Below, piece by piece: positions 49,246 through 60,965 of a stretch of 64,000 nt of DNA. The position numbers were made by a program, and so were the translations under genes. Location: contig VXBP01008584.1 in NCBI GenBank assembly GCA_013400115.1, positions 186,164-250,163 on the forward strand, in the 5' to 3' direction. Origin of the DNA: Rhinopomastus cyanomelas. Its lineage: Eukaryota; Chordata; Aves; Bucerotiformes; Rhinopomastidae. Each line of letters opens with the position of its first letter. The stretch's first letter is position 1. The notes beneath the pieces were generated by a model. The model was given only the letters and a program-made list of their open reading frames with translations, did not search any database and was not told the origin of the DNA.

Positions 49246-51524
49246 AAGTAATTACATAAGTACCTCAATTCCTATAGTGAATCCATTAACATAGAAGTTT
49301 TCTATTCCAGTAATTGGGTTTCTGATGGTCTCTATCACAAGATAACTTTTTTCCCCATCCTACACTGCAGACTTCCACATACTTTGGCCTAGAAAGCACA
49401 ACTTACTAGTCTACTATCACTCAAACCTCTCTCACAGAGAGTTTTGATACAGAGCATAAATTTTAATATGATGCTGAGTATAGACTATTTTTGAAGCTTT
49501 ATAACATCATAATTTATAAGTATAAACTGTCAGAATGTATGAATCAGAGGTGAAGTTACTGGACACACCAGAAAATAAAATTAAAATACTGTAAAAAACT
49601 TCCTATGGAGTAGCAGAATTCCAATAATTATTTCCCTAAGAAATGTGTTTTACAAAGCTACTAAAGGCACCACCTGCATAAGGCCAGTTTTGCTGAAAGT
49701 ACAGTGCAGTCACCCAGGTTAAAATAACAGACGCCTCTCGTGTACTGATCTTCAAGGCTGCTGAACACTCTGGAAATGGAAGACCACCAGTACATCAAGC
49801 CAGCAGTTTGTGGAAGTTTGTTCCATTTTGCAGCTGACAAGGTTGTTGTTTCACTGTGACTGATCCAGGAGCTGCGTAAGTGTCACGGCTAGCGCTGACA
49901 CAGACAGAAGTAATCTTGTGGCACAATTAAGTCTTTTAACATATCTAGTAATCCAGTGATTATCACAACAAGTCTTCCACTGCTTCAGTTTCAAATTACT
50001 CATACAGGGTGGAAAGGAAAATACCTTACTGCCAAAGCCTTTGGGTAGGTCTAAGGCACAGCATATCACATCAACCCATTTAAGGAAATACAGCAGTAGA
50101 TCATGGTTATGCAGTGTTTAGATGCATGATCCTGAATCAGTATAATATATTACTCATTTAAAAATTAGAATCAGTGGGGCTAAAGTCCTTATATTAAGAT
50201 TCTACTAAATCAGCATATGTATAATGAAAAATACTTGTTTTAATGCTACCATTTAAATTTTTCTAATAAATTAAAAACCAAAATGTAACAAACCAAAATA
50301 TAACAGCTCGAGATGGGGAGGGAAACAAATCTCTAAATAGTTTTTTAGAATTCTTTTTTCTAAAAGAGCCCAGAGCTAGACTAGTCAGGGATATCATTAC
50401 ACTCCCTTTTGCTGTCAGGTGTGCTTTTCCTCCTTCTCACACATCATTTTTCTTACAAACTCTGAAAATCAGTTTGCTTCCAGATCTACCCTTTAGTCAA
50501 AATTTACATGAGGCACATGCATTCACACTTTAGAAGCTCTGTGAAGGCAACAAAGAACAACAGCACAGAACAGGAGCACTCTGACTCACTGCTGCTTGGC
50601 ATTTGGATTTGAACTTGGAACTACACCCCTGGCAGCCCGTGGCCCCCATCAGCACAGGCCCATGCCAAACAAGCAGAGAAACAGCTAGTCACAAATCCCC
50701 AACCAGAAGAGATACACGCCTATGACAATGCCACAGAATGTGTTCTGGTTTGTCCACTCCCTAGGTTTGTCCACCTACAACAAAAAGCTGTGAGAGATAA
50801 GACAAATCAGGTACAAACAAGTAGTGTGCCCTTTAATACAGCCAATAGTGGCTCGGTGGGAATGAGCCAGGCATATCCTTCAGATGGGAGGAGAGCCTGA
50901 AGTGGTGAGAACACAGGAGTCATCTCTGCTAACAAAGCCAAGTCTCAAAGCCAAAGTGTCATCAAAAGGGTTCAAGTGTTTTCTTAGGAAATTCACAGAA
51001 AATGCAAAATACAATGGAGAAACTAGAGGGATCATCACCTTCATATAAACCCTTCCACAAGAAATGTGGAGCACAGTGCTAGTATCCACTAATCCATCAC
51101 ATGCCATGACACACTGAACTGCACAGGGAAAGGCTGTGGTGCCCCAGTCTGTCAAATGCAAACCAGCGAGAAACTCACCAACTCTGTGTTACGAAGATCT
51201 TCTAACACTAATAAAGTAAGAGCAGCAGAGAGAGGTATAAGGAAGTTGTATCACCACTTCCTTTTTCAGTAGATATTGAGAGTAGAAGGTACGTGAAGCG
51301 ACTCGTGGATTGACCTCAGAAGTCTCAGGCAAAATCAGCTACTTCTATAGCATATATGCAGTAGTTTAACTCTGGGGCCATTCAGTAAGTCTGATCTGTG
51401 CTTGAAGGGATTCCGGTGGCAGGATGTGGCAGGGGGCTCACCTGGCACCCTACTACACTCACCATCACTCTCCCACAGGAAGGACCAGAAGGACCACATC
51501 CCTGCCCAAGAGGAGGCCATCTTG

Positions 51525-51622
51525 AGACAGTATTGTGGGCTGACCCTGCTCCAGCAGGGCGGGGTTGGACTTAGATGATCTTTCTAGGTCCCTTCCAACC
51601 TGTAACATTCTGTGATTCTGTG
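51525..51622 (+). mobile_element. CR1 3' terminal fragment
   Basis: GACAGTATTGTGGGCTGACC, then CGGGGTTGGACTTAGATGAT, CTAGGTCCCTTCCAACC and TAACATTCTGTGATTCTGTG, an intact octamer tail with two repeats. About 100 bp, 3' UTR only. Confidence 0.88.
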
Positions 51623-51914
51623 ACACAGTCCAAATCCAGGCCCCTGGCCAAGACAGGAAAGACAATGTTCTTCACCTTGAGAAGACCAGCCATGAGGTTG
51701 CTTTCTGGCCTTCTGCATTTAAGGGTGGTAAAATTAAGGACAGTGAAAAGACTTTGCTTAATGTCTCTTTTAAGATGACACTGAACATTTCTTCTAGAAG
51801 AAAAGCTAAAGAAACCTGTGGCTTCATTATGTCAAATACTTGTATTTATTCAGAAGAAATGGGCCCAAACATTCATCTAACAAAAGCAATTTAATCCTAC
51901 AATCAAGCTAAAAT

Positions 51915-52515
51915 GAAATCATAGAATCATAAGGGATTGGAAGGGACCTCGAAAGATCATCTAGTCCAATNNNNNNNNNNNNNNNNNNNNNNNNNNNNNN
52001 NNNNNNNNNNNNNNNNNNNNNNNNNNNNNNNNNNNNCTCTCCTCATAAGGGAGATGCTCCACTTCCTTCATCATCCTCATAGCCCTACGCTGGACTCCCT
52101 CCAGCAGCTCCACATCCCTCTTGAACTGAGGAGTCTACAACTGGACACAATACTCCAGGTGTGGTCTCACCAGGGTAGAGTAGAGGGGGAGAACAACCTC
52201 TCTTGATCTGCTAACCATCCCCCCTTCTGATCCACCCCAGGATGCTGTTGGCCCCCTTGGCCACAAGAGCACACTGCTGGCTCATGGTCATCCTGCTGGC
52301 CACCAGGACTCCAGGTCCCTTTCTCCTACACTGTTCTCCAACAGGTCAGTTCCCAGTCTATACTGTTACCTGAGGTTGTTCTTGCCCAGATGCCAGACTC
52401 TACACTTGCCCTTGTTATACATCATTACATTTCTCTCTGCCCAGCTCTCCAGCCTGTCCAGGTTTCGTTGAATGGCAGCAAAGTCTGCAGGGGCATCAGC
52501 AACACCACTCAAAGT
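51915..52515 (-). mobile_element. Young-looking CR1 LINE interrupted by an assembly gap
   Basis: The plus strand starts ATCATAGAATCATAAGGGAT and GGAAGGGACCTCGAAAGATC. After the N run it resumes at CTCTCCTCATAAGGGAGATG and continues through ORF2 (CTGGACTCCCTCCAGCAGCT, GCTGTTGGCCCCCTTGGCCA, CAGCTCTCCAGCCTGTCCAG) to about 52515, where it is 5'-truncated. On the minus strand 52366-52500 reads DFAAIQRNLDRLESWAERNV. Confidence 0.93.
51971..52036. other. Assembly gap (66 N)
   Basis: A run of 66 Ns inside a CR1. In the same-subfamily copy at 58290-60965 the same flanks are about 331 bases apart (58353-58683), so the run is either too short or spans a deleted copy. Confidence 0.95.
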
Positions 52516-53084
52516 TGTTGTTCTTGCTGGTATGAGACAGACAACCATATCTACAAATTACTTCAAGAGAGACTGGCTATAACATTGGTGTAAACAAGAT
52601 AACATAATTTATAGGGTTACCATCTGCTACAATGTTTCTCAAATTAATTATTTCACTCTCAAAAAAATCACATTTCAATCTGTTAGGCTAGGTGCTCAAG
52701 GTATGAGTTTCTATCTTTTAGAGCTTCTTTATCCGATTTTGTTTCAGAGTAATGATATTCCTTCAAATAAAGATACAACATCTGAAATCAATTGTAAAAA
52801 CCATAGAGCACAAACCGTGTTGATCGTATTTTGCATCTTAGACATCCAAACAAATCAATCTACCAGTAGTGCCTATTACAAAGTATGATACAAATTACTA
52901 TCTAAAATCCTATTTTATGTCTAGACTTTCCAGTAAGCGAGGTGCAGAGAGTAACTATCTCAATTTCAAAAATTAAATTCCAATACATTAAGACTGCTTC
53001 TCAGCCTCTTCTCATTGAGGCCAAATAGAAAATATTTCTCATTTTATAACAGACTTAATATTCTTAATAACCAGCACATGAGTA

Positions 53085-54660
53085 AGCAGGGGGCCTTCAT
53101 CCAGGACCCTCACAGCAGGGCCAAAGCCGGGGCAGACAGCTCAGGACTAGTGGAGCAGCCAGGGCATTGAAGTCATCAGCTCAGGCAGGAGCAACACTAA
53201 TTACTCAACAGAAAACCATGACAACCCAAAGTTCTGCACCCACCAGCTCTGACGCTGCTATCCAGAAAGAGGTCCTGTTTGAACAGGCAGCCACACAGAT
53301 TTCAGGCTGCATTCTGTGCCCTGCTCTCACACCAGTGTTGGACACCAGCACTAAGCACCCCTGTGGGAAATGTGCACAGGTGAAACAGCTCCTGCACTCA
53401 GTGAAGGAGCTCAGGGAGAAGGGGAACAGGCTGAGGGCTATCAGGGAGTGTGAGAGGGACACGCTGGTTTCACTCCCTGCCTCCCATGAGAGAAATCCTG
53501 CAGGCAGACAGAGCCCCTTCCATAGGGACTGTCCCTGGCCCCTCCACCTCTGAACCACCACTCAGTGGATAAGGAATTGGCTAGACGGTCATACTCAAAG
53601 GGTTGTGATCAATAGCTCAATGTCCAAGTGGAGATCAGTTAGTTATAAGTGGAGTTCCTCGGGGGTCTGTTTTGGGTCAGGTGCTGTTTAACATCTTGCT
53701 GGAGAAATGGACAGCTCACTGGGGTCACTCTCAGCAGGTCTGTCAGTGTTGATCACCCCAAGCTGTGTGGGGTGGTCAACGGGCTGGAGGGAAAGGGACT
53801 TTCATAGGCTGCAGAACTGAGCTTACGCAAACTGCATCAGGTTCAACAAGTGCAAGTGCAGGGTCTTACACCCCAGCAAGGGTAATCCCAAGCACAAATA
53901 CTTGCTGGGTAGCAACTGGATTGAGAATAGTCTTCAGGAGAAGTACTTGGGGTATTTGTAGTTCAATACGAGCCGGCAATGTGAGGGCAGCCCAGAAGGC
54001 CAACTGTGTCCTGGGCTGGATCAAAAGCAATGTCACCAGCTGGAGGTGACTGCTCACCCTAGAGAAGGCTTGAGGGGGGGCAGGGGAACCTTACACTGGC
54101 CTTCAACTANTTTCCCTCTACTCTGCTCTTGTGAGACCTCACCTAGACCACTGCATCCAGTTCAGGAGTCCCCAGTAAAAAGGACAGAGAAATACTGGAA
54201 TAAGTCCAGAGGAGGCCAGAGGGATGGAGCATCTCTGCTATGAAGACAGGCCGATGAAATTAGAACTGTTCACCCTAGAGAAGAGAAGGCTCGGGGGGGG
54301 GCAGGGGAACCTTACACTGGCCTTCAACTACCTGAAGGGGGCTACAAGAAAGCTGAAGAGGGACTTTTTATGAGAGACTCAGCGATAAGATAAGGGAGAC
54401 AGTTTCAAACTACATGAGTTTAGATACTGAATAGATCTTAAGAAGAAATTTGTCACTGTGAAGGTGCTGAGGCACTGACACAGGCTGCCCAGGGATACTG
54501 TGGCTGTTCCATCCTTGGAACTATTCAAGCCCAGGCTGGATGGGGCTCTGAGCAACCTGGGCTGGTGAGAGGTGTCCCTGCCCACGCAGGGAGCTGGAAC
54601 TAAATGATCTGAGGTCCCTTCCAACCTAAACCACGATTCTATAGTAAAACATCTATAACC
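53085..54660 (+). mobile_element. CR1 LINE retaining ORF1 5' sequence, with a large internal deletion
   Basis: The first part (frame at 53167-53550, 128 codons) resembles the N-terminal region of CR1 ORF1: a CxxC pair (ISGCILCPAL), a second pair (HPCGKCAQ), then a coiled-coil-like stretch (LLHSVKELREKGNRLRAIRE). In the family ORF1 binds RNA. At about 53560 it jumps to the RT/C-terminal region (TGGATAAGGAATTGGCTAGA, GTTGTGATCAATAGCTC), losing the endonuclease and RT N-terminus. Downstream blocks are KANCVLGWIKSN, then the ORF2 end and the 3' UTR ending CTTCCAACCTAAACCACGAT and TCTATAG. A single N at 54110 marks a suspect join. Confidence 0.82.
54055..54330. repeat. Duplicated CR1 segment flanking an N, probable misassembly
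   Basis: 54055-54109 (CACCCTAGAGAAGGCTTGAG ... CTGGCCTTCAACTA) nearly repeats 54271-54330 (CACCCTAGAGAAGAGAAGGC ... CTGGCCTTCAACTA). Normal CR1 order would run from TGCTCACCCT at 54051-54060 directly into CTCTACTCTGCTCTTGTG at 54116. The first copy is thus out of place and ends at the N. Confidence 0.75.
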
Positions 54661-56261
54661 AAGTATCTCAAATTTGCAAATCAGTTAAATAAGTAAAACC
54701 AACAGGGAAAATGGGAGGGAGCAGTGGCCTGAAGCCCACTTTGCCAGCAGTTGATCAGGTGGTTTACAGGTTTTTTTCTTCTCTCTCTTCACTTGTCTTT
54801 TAACCATTTCTTGTCCTTGGTTAATAAAATGTGTTTTTCTTGATTACATAAAAAAATTTGCACCCAATACATGTATGATTACAACTTAATAGTTAATTTG
54901 GTAATTTCCAACTCCTTAACCTTTAAAACTTGAGTCTTCAGTTTTATGTATAAAATGACACCCATAACTATTATATTGTTTTATGTGATAAAACTGTTGC
55001 CATCCTAAATAACTTCTGGCCAAGCAAGTCTTTCATCAACTCCTGCTGTTTATGCTTAATACTGGTTTACGGTTGTTGGGTTTTAGACAAGGGGATAAGG
55101 TCAGCGTTGCCTTGGCATCCTTAATACCTCTAACACATTCAGAAACCTCCCACTGTGAAACACAAGGTTTCAATTTAATATTTTTCATTGCAAAGATCAC
55201 TTTGTAAGATGCATCTTATTGTTAAGATAGTTATTTTTCATAATAGTAAATAAATCTACATTTTGGAAAGACAGTTTACCCTGGAAAATCCCAGAGCATC
55301 TGACACAGGAAAGACTGAATGCCCATTATGCCAGTTCTTGGGGCAATTCTTTTAAGAGCAGACAAGACATGCCACACCAAGTTTATTTCTACCTTCAGAA
55401 AAAGCAATCACAAATAAAACTTCAGTAGAAGAAAATTATTCAAATAGTACAGTAGGTATACAATGTGCCTGGGCAATAACCAAAACTTTAACCCAAGTTA
55501 GCACTGGCAGGTGTTAAAAAGCAGCTGTAAGCAAACTGAATTCTCCCTATGGAAAGCTGTTTAAAATCTCTACTTCCAAACAGAAAATTATTTTCAATTT
55601 TCTTGGTGTTCTCAGAAGTCTTTCTCTGGTCAGAATACAACTTTGGGGTGTACGCTTGAAAGCCTTTTCCTAATACAGCAAAATGCATTGGATAAAGTCA
55701 GAAGAATATAAGACAGTATCATGCTGGTTGAGAAAAACTGATTATAAATTTTAATTTCTTTAGCAGTGTCTACTAACATCAAAAGTCAGTACACCAGTAA
55801 TCCAGTTCCTCTGTAACTATCAAGCATGTTTTACATTTGTTTCCTCTCATTACCTAAACTTAATTTGCTACTTTAAAAAAAAGGCAATTACTACTTTTAA
55901 CTTCATTTCACAAACAAACCTATTAATTTCTTTTAATAAGTTCCATGTATTCCCTAAGAACAACAAAATTATATTATTCATTCCTGTCACAGCACTGCTC
56001 TCACAGAAGTATCAGAAGTTAACCACTCCTCTTTCCTCACATTCTCTGCTTCCTAGACTCTACATCACATCACCGAACACCTAAAGAGACCTGGCAAGAC
56101 CCGAATGCTGTGCAATGCAGCCTGCCCAAAAGGGAAATGGAACCAGCATTTCCCACCCAAACTGAAACCAAGCAGAAAATGGTACAATGCTCTGTCCCTC
56201 TTGCCTGAAAAACCCATCAGGTACTATCCAAAGAGTTGAGAATATTTCATAGACATATAAA

Positions 56262-56455
56262 ACCACAGAATGTATTGGGTCGGAAGAGACCTCCAAAGGT
56301 CATCCAGTTCAACCCCCCTACATCTAACAGTGAGACCTCCAACTAGACCAGATTGCCCAGAGCCCCATCAGCCTGTCTCCAGGGATGGGGCCTCCACCAC
56401 CTCTCTAGGCAACCTGTTCCAGAGATTCACATCTAGACTAAGACAAAAAGTTCCA
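56262..56455 (-). mobile_element. CR1 LINE 3' end
   Basis: The plus strand shows AACCACAGAATGTATTGGGT, CGGAAGAGACCTCCAAAGGT, CATCCAGTTCAACCCCCCTA, CTCCAGGGATGGGGCCTCCA and CAACCTGTTCCAGAGATTCA. It is of the subfamily with GGCCTCCACCACCTC, different from the young copies. About 190 bp. Confidence 0.85.
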
Positions 56456-57220
56456 GGTCCTAAAAGTCAGAAAAGTCTCAGCTTTTTCACCCTTTTCCTT
56501 ACGTTAAGAAAAAACAACACAAAACCACACATACCCCCTCTCAAAGTTTGACTGCAGCTGTTGAGGTTGTTCAAGTCCTATTCCCAAGCCCAGGCTATGA
56601 TTTTCAAGTGGAATGATGCCTGACTCAATTATTTTTATTACAGTACCGTATGCAACTTGCTGTGTGCAATATATTTATTTGTCCATGTTTACTCAGACAG
56701 TTCAAGTTTAAACTAATGATTAAAATATAAAATCTAGCATTTACACTAATTTTTAAAAAGATATTACTTGCCCCTAAAAAAATACATTTCCCCTTACCAG
56801 CTTTAATACTATTTTTCCATCCAATTTAAGTTTACAATTCTGAAAGAAAAAATGGAAGTGATAATCTTCATTGATTATATCCTGTACATAAATAACATTT
56901 TCGTGTGTGCACACAGTATATTTTGAAATCTCCTTGATTGCAAATATGAATAAAGCAGACCAGCTTAGAGATCCAGTCTTCAGCAAGGACACAATTCCAA
57001 GCTTTTATTCACATGCAAACACATACAGACTTAAACTGCTACAGAAATGCACTGGGTTGCTTATTCCCCCTCTACATTGAGCCATAAAGTATCAGACTGA
57101 ACATCTCTAACAAGCCAGTCTTAGCCCTATAACATTAGAGATCATAAACTACTCATTCTACTGGCAAATTTTCCTGTGGTTACTTCAGTTATGATTCAAT
57201 AGCTTTATATAACCACACAC

Positions 57221-57224
<4 letters not shown>

Positions 57225-57254
<30 letters not shown>
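57225..57254 (+). repeat. (TG)15 microsatellite
   Basis: Fifteen uninterrupted TG units, flanked by TCTA on the left and TATATTTTAA on the right; likely length-polymorphic. Confidence 0.97.
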
Positions 57255-57259
<5 letters not shown>

Positions 57260-58029
57260 TTTAATATCCACGAAACCACAGCCAGTGTCACAAGACTGCA
57301 CACACCAGGCCAAAAACATCCAAATATAGCCTCCCAGCCCACAGCTACTGTTACCAGCTGCATCACAACAGCACAGAAACCTGCCAATTCACACACCAGA
57401 ACACAACACCATCTCAGTTAGGTCCTGTGTAACGGACACAGTAACTCTCATGAGCTCTAACACGACATCCAAAAAGGTGACGGAACAAGTGCTTTCAGTT
57501 ATTTCTGTAACACAAGATGTCCAGCACTAGCACTGACTGGTACTGAGGTTAGTATTTTCTCAGCAGCTGATGCCTGTCATGCATCTTCATACACCTACAG
57601 ATCCAATTATCCGACTGCAATAAAGTGCTGTCCTGATATTTAGAAAATAATCAATGCACTACTTAACACTCAAAGTTTTCAGGAAACTTAGACACTCTGA
57701 CATAACACATTTTAAAAGCAGAGAACAAAAAAATGCTGAATTTGAGAAACATCACAAGTTCATGTAGGTGAACGAAAGGAGAAACCACCACATAAAAAAC
57801 TTGAATCTCATTGAGCCAGGGTTTCTAGCTTTTAGTGAAATGGCCAGTATAGCCAAGTGCAATTCCACACTTAAACTTCTACGATAGGAAACACAGATAC
57901 TTACAGATATGCAGTCACGCTCACAGAAGATTTCAGTCTGATGTTTGCAAGATCTAGATCCAGCTGCTTCCTAAAAGTATGTTGAAGAAAACCTATACTT
58001 TGCTATAGGGTACACAGTATCTTTGTATC

Positions 58030-58197
58030 AGATTTTTGGCTGCTCTGTGGGGATCAAGAGAGGTGCCTAGAGACTAGAGGATAGCAAATGTCACTCCAAT
58101 TTTCAAAAAGGGTAAGAAGGAAAATCCCTGCTGTGGCAGGGGGATTGAACTAGATAATCTTTCGAGGTCCCTTCCAATCTCTTGTGTTCTGAGATAC
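58030..58197 (+). mobile_element. CR1 LINE with most of the element deleted internally
   Basis: Starts with the RT N-terminal region (GGGGATCAAGAGAGGTGCCT, ATGTCACTCCAATTTTCAAA, AAGGGTAAGAAGGAAAATCC) and at about 58121 continues directly with the 3' UTR (CTGCTGTGGCAGGGGGATTG, TCGAGGTCCCTTCCAATCTC, TTGTGTTCTGAGAT). About 1.3 kb of ORF2 is missing compared with 12110-13815. Confidence 0.88.
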
Positions 58198-58289
58198 TGA
58201 AATCTGAATCTACAAAAAGCATGTGAGATATAATCAGACCACAATATACTAACATTTTACATTTCCATAAAACAAAGCACATAAACAAA

Positions 58290-60965
58290 GAATCATAAAA
58301 TCATAGAATCATTAGGGATTGAAAGGGACCTCAAAAGATCATCTAATCCAATTCCCCTGACACAGCAGGATCACTAGACCAAGTCACACTGGGATATATC
58401 CAGGCAGATCTTGAACGTCTCCAGTGAAGGAGACTCCACAACCTCCCTGGACAGCCTGTTCCAGTGCTCCATCACCTTCACTGGGAAGAAGTTCCTTCTC
58501 AGGTTGATGTGGAACCTCCTATGTTCTAGCTTACAAGCACTGCCCCTCATCCTATCACTAGATGACACTGAGAACAGCCTGGCTCCATCCTTCTGACATC
58601 CACCCTTCAAATATTTATAGACATTAATGAGGTCATCTCTCAGTTTCCTCTTTTCCAAGCTGAAGAGACACAGCTCCCCCAGCCTCTCCTCATAAGTGAG
58701 GTGCTCCACTTCCTTCATCACCCTTATTGCTCTACACCCCTCTTGAACTGAACCACAAAATCCAGATGTAGTCTCACCAGGGCAGAGTAGAAAAAGAACC
58801 TCTCTCAATCCACTAACCACCGCACCCCAGGATGCTGTTGGCCCTCTTGGCCACAAGAGCACACTGCTGGCTCATAGCCATCCTGATGGCCACCAGGACC
58901 CCCAGGTCCCTTCCCTTTCTCCTAAACTACTCTCCAACAGGTCAGTAACCAACCTATACTGGTACCTGGGGTTGTTCTTGTCCAGATGCTAGACTCTACA
59001 CTTGTCCTTGTTATACATCATTACATTTCTCTCAGCCCAGCTCTCTAGCCTGTCCAGGTTCCACTGAATGGCAGCACAGTCTGCAAGGGTGCTGGTGACA
59101 CCACCCAGCTTTGTGTCATCAGCAAACTTGCTGACAGTGCATGCCAATCCCTCATCCAAGTCATCAATGAATAGATTGAATAGGACTGGTCCCAGGACTG
59201 ACCCCTGGGGCACTCCACTAAATACAGACCTCCAAGTAGACCCTGTTCCATTGACCACTACTCTCTGGTTTCTATCCTGCAGACAGCTCACTATCCACCT
59301 CACTACCCAACCATCCAGGCCACACTGCCTCAGTTTGGATGCAAAGATGCTGTGGGAAACTGTCAAATGCCTTACTGAAGTCAAGACAGACGACATCCAC
59401 GGCTCTGCCATCATCCATCCACCTGGTTACACCCTCATAGAAGGCTATCAGGTTGGTCAAGCATGACTTTCCCTTTGTAAAGCCGTGCTGACTGTCCCTC
59501 ATGACCCTCCTGTCCTTGATGTGCCTGGAGACAGCCTCTAAAACAAATTGTTCCGTCACCTTTCCTGGGATGGAGGTGAGGCTGACCAGTCTCTAATTAC
59601 GTGGGTTCTCCTTCTTTCACTTTTGAAGATTGGGGTAACATTTGCTGTCCTCCAGTCTCTAGGCACCTCTCCCGATTCCTAGGACATAGGAAAGATGATG
59701 GAGAGTGGCCTAGCAATGACTTCCGCCATCTCCCTCAGCACACGCAGGTGCATCCCGTCTGGGCCCATGGATTTGTGCACATCTGGTTTGATCAACTTAT
59801 CCCTAACCCAGTCCTCATCAACCATGGCAGGCTCCTCGCTTGCCTCAACCTCCTCTGGAGTCCCAGCAGTCTCTGGGGCTTGATATCAAGACAGTCCCCA
59901 GAAGTACAGACAGAGGCAAAGAAGGTGTTCAGTATCTCTGCTTTCTGTGTATCCTCTGTCTTCAGGGTACCCACCTCGTTCAGAAGGAGGCCTACATTGC
60001 CTCTAGGTTTAGTTTGACCTGCCATGTATTTGAAGAAGACCTTTTTGTCACCCTTGACCTCTCTTGCAAGGTTTAATTCCAAGGAGGCCTTGGCTTTCCT
60101 AGATAAATCCCTACATTCTCTCACCTTATAATCACCCCAAGTGGCCATCCCCTCCTTCCATGACCTACACACTTTCTTCTTCCTCTTCACTTTGCCCAGC
60201 AGCTCCCTGTTTAACCACGCAGGTCTTCTGGCTCCTTTCCTTGACTTCCTATCTGTTCGACTGCTCTTGTGCTTCAAGAAAGTGATCTTTGAATGTTAAC
60301 CAGCTACCCTGAGCTCCTTTACCTGCCAGTACCCTGTCCCATGGGATGTCCCCTAGCAATTGCTTGAGAAGGCTCTCCTGAAGTCCAGGGTTGTGATTCT
60401 GCCAGCTATTCTGTTCCTACCACACAAGACCCTGAACTCCACCATCTCATGGTCACTGCAACCAAGGCTGCCCTCAACCGTCACTGCTTCAACCAGACCT
60501 GCCTTGTTGGTGAGTACAAGATCCAGCAGTGCTCTTCTCCTAGTGGACTCCTCCACCATTTGAATCAGGAAATTGTCACCAATGCACTGAAGGAACCTCC
60601 TGGACTGTGTGTGGGTGGCTGGCTGAGTGGGTCTTTCAGCAGATATCTGGGTAGTTAAAATCCCCCATGGGAAGCAGGGCCTGTAGCTGAGGGGCTGCTG
60701 TCAGCTGCCTGTAGAAGACCTCATCAGCTTCCTCATTCTGATCTGGTGGCCTGTAATAGACACCCACAACAGTGTCACCTATGCCAGCCTGCCCCTTGAT
60801 CTGCACCCACAAACTCTCAAGTCTCTCTTCATCTGCCCCCAGACAGAACTCACTACATTCCAGTTGCTCTCTCACTGAGAGAGCAACTCCTCCACCCCGC
60901 CTTGCAAACCTGTCCCTCCTAAAGAGGACATAGCCATCCATGACCACAGAAATATGCAAAGTTTT
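58290..60965 (-). mobile_element. Longest CR1 LINE of the window: endonuclease to 3' end
   Basis: About 2.7 kb on the minus strand. In ORF2 order: endonuclease at 60636-60965 (DGYVLFRRDRFARRGGGVAL, TVVGVYYRPPDQNEEADEVF, ending MGDFNYPDIC); endonuclease end at 60353-60559 with the SDH motif (GSLGCSDHEMVEFRV); linker at 59900-60277 (KGARRPAWLNRELLGKVKRK, KVFFKYMAGQTKPRGNVGLL); RT at 59272-59559 (DSQHGFTKGKSCLTNLIAFY, VVCLDFSKAFDS) and 58989-59300 (SGVPQGSVLGPVLFNLFIDD, FADDT encoded by 59112-59126); C-terminus at 58374-58730 (EERLGELCLFSLEKRKLRDD, HWNRLSREVVESPSLETF). The tail is AATCATAAAATCATAGAATC at 58290. Indels split the frame, so it is inactive, but the catalytic FADD and SDH survive. 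5'-truncated within the endonuclease. Confidence 0.95.

Noticed and set aside
50880..51161. 93-codon minus-strand frame followed by CTGTATTAAAGGGCAC, thought of as an LTR or gene
   Set aside because: No recognisable protein, no splice context and no matching LTR blocks or poly(A) order; too weak to annotate.
59068..60076. Several plus-strand frames of 60-138 codons
   Set aside because: Antisense shadows of the ORF2 of the minus-strand CR1 at 58290-60965.
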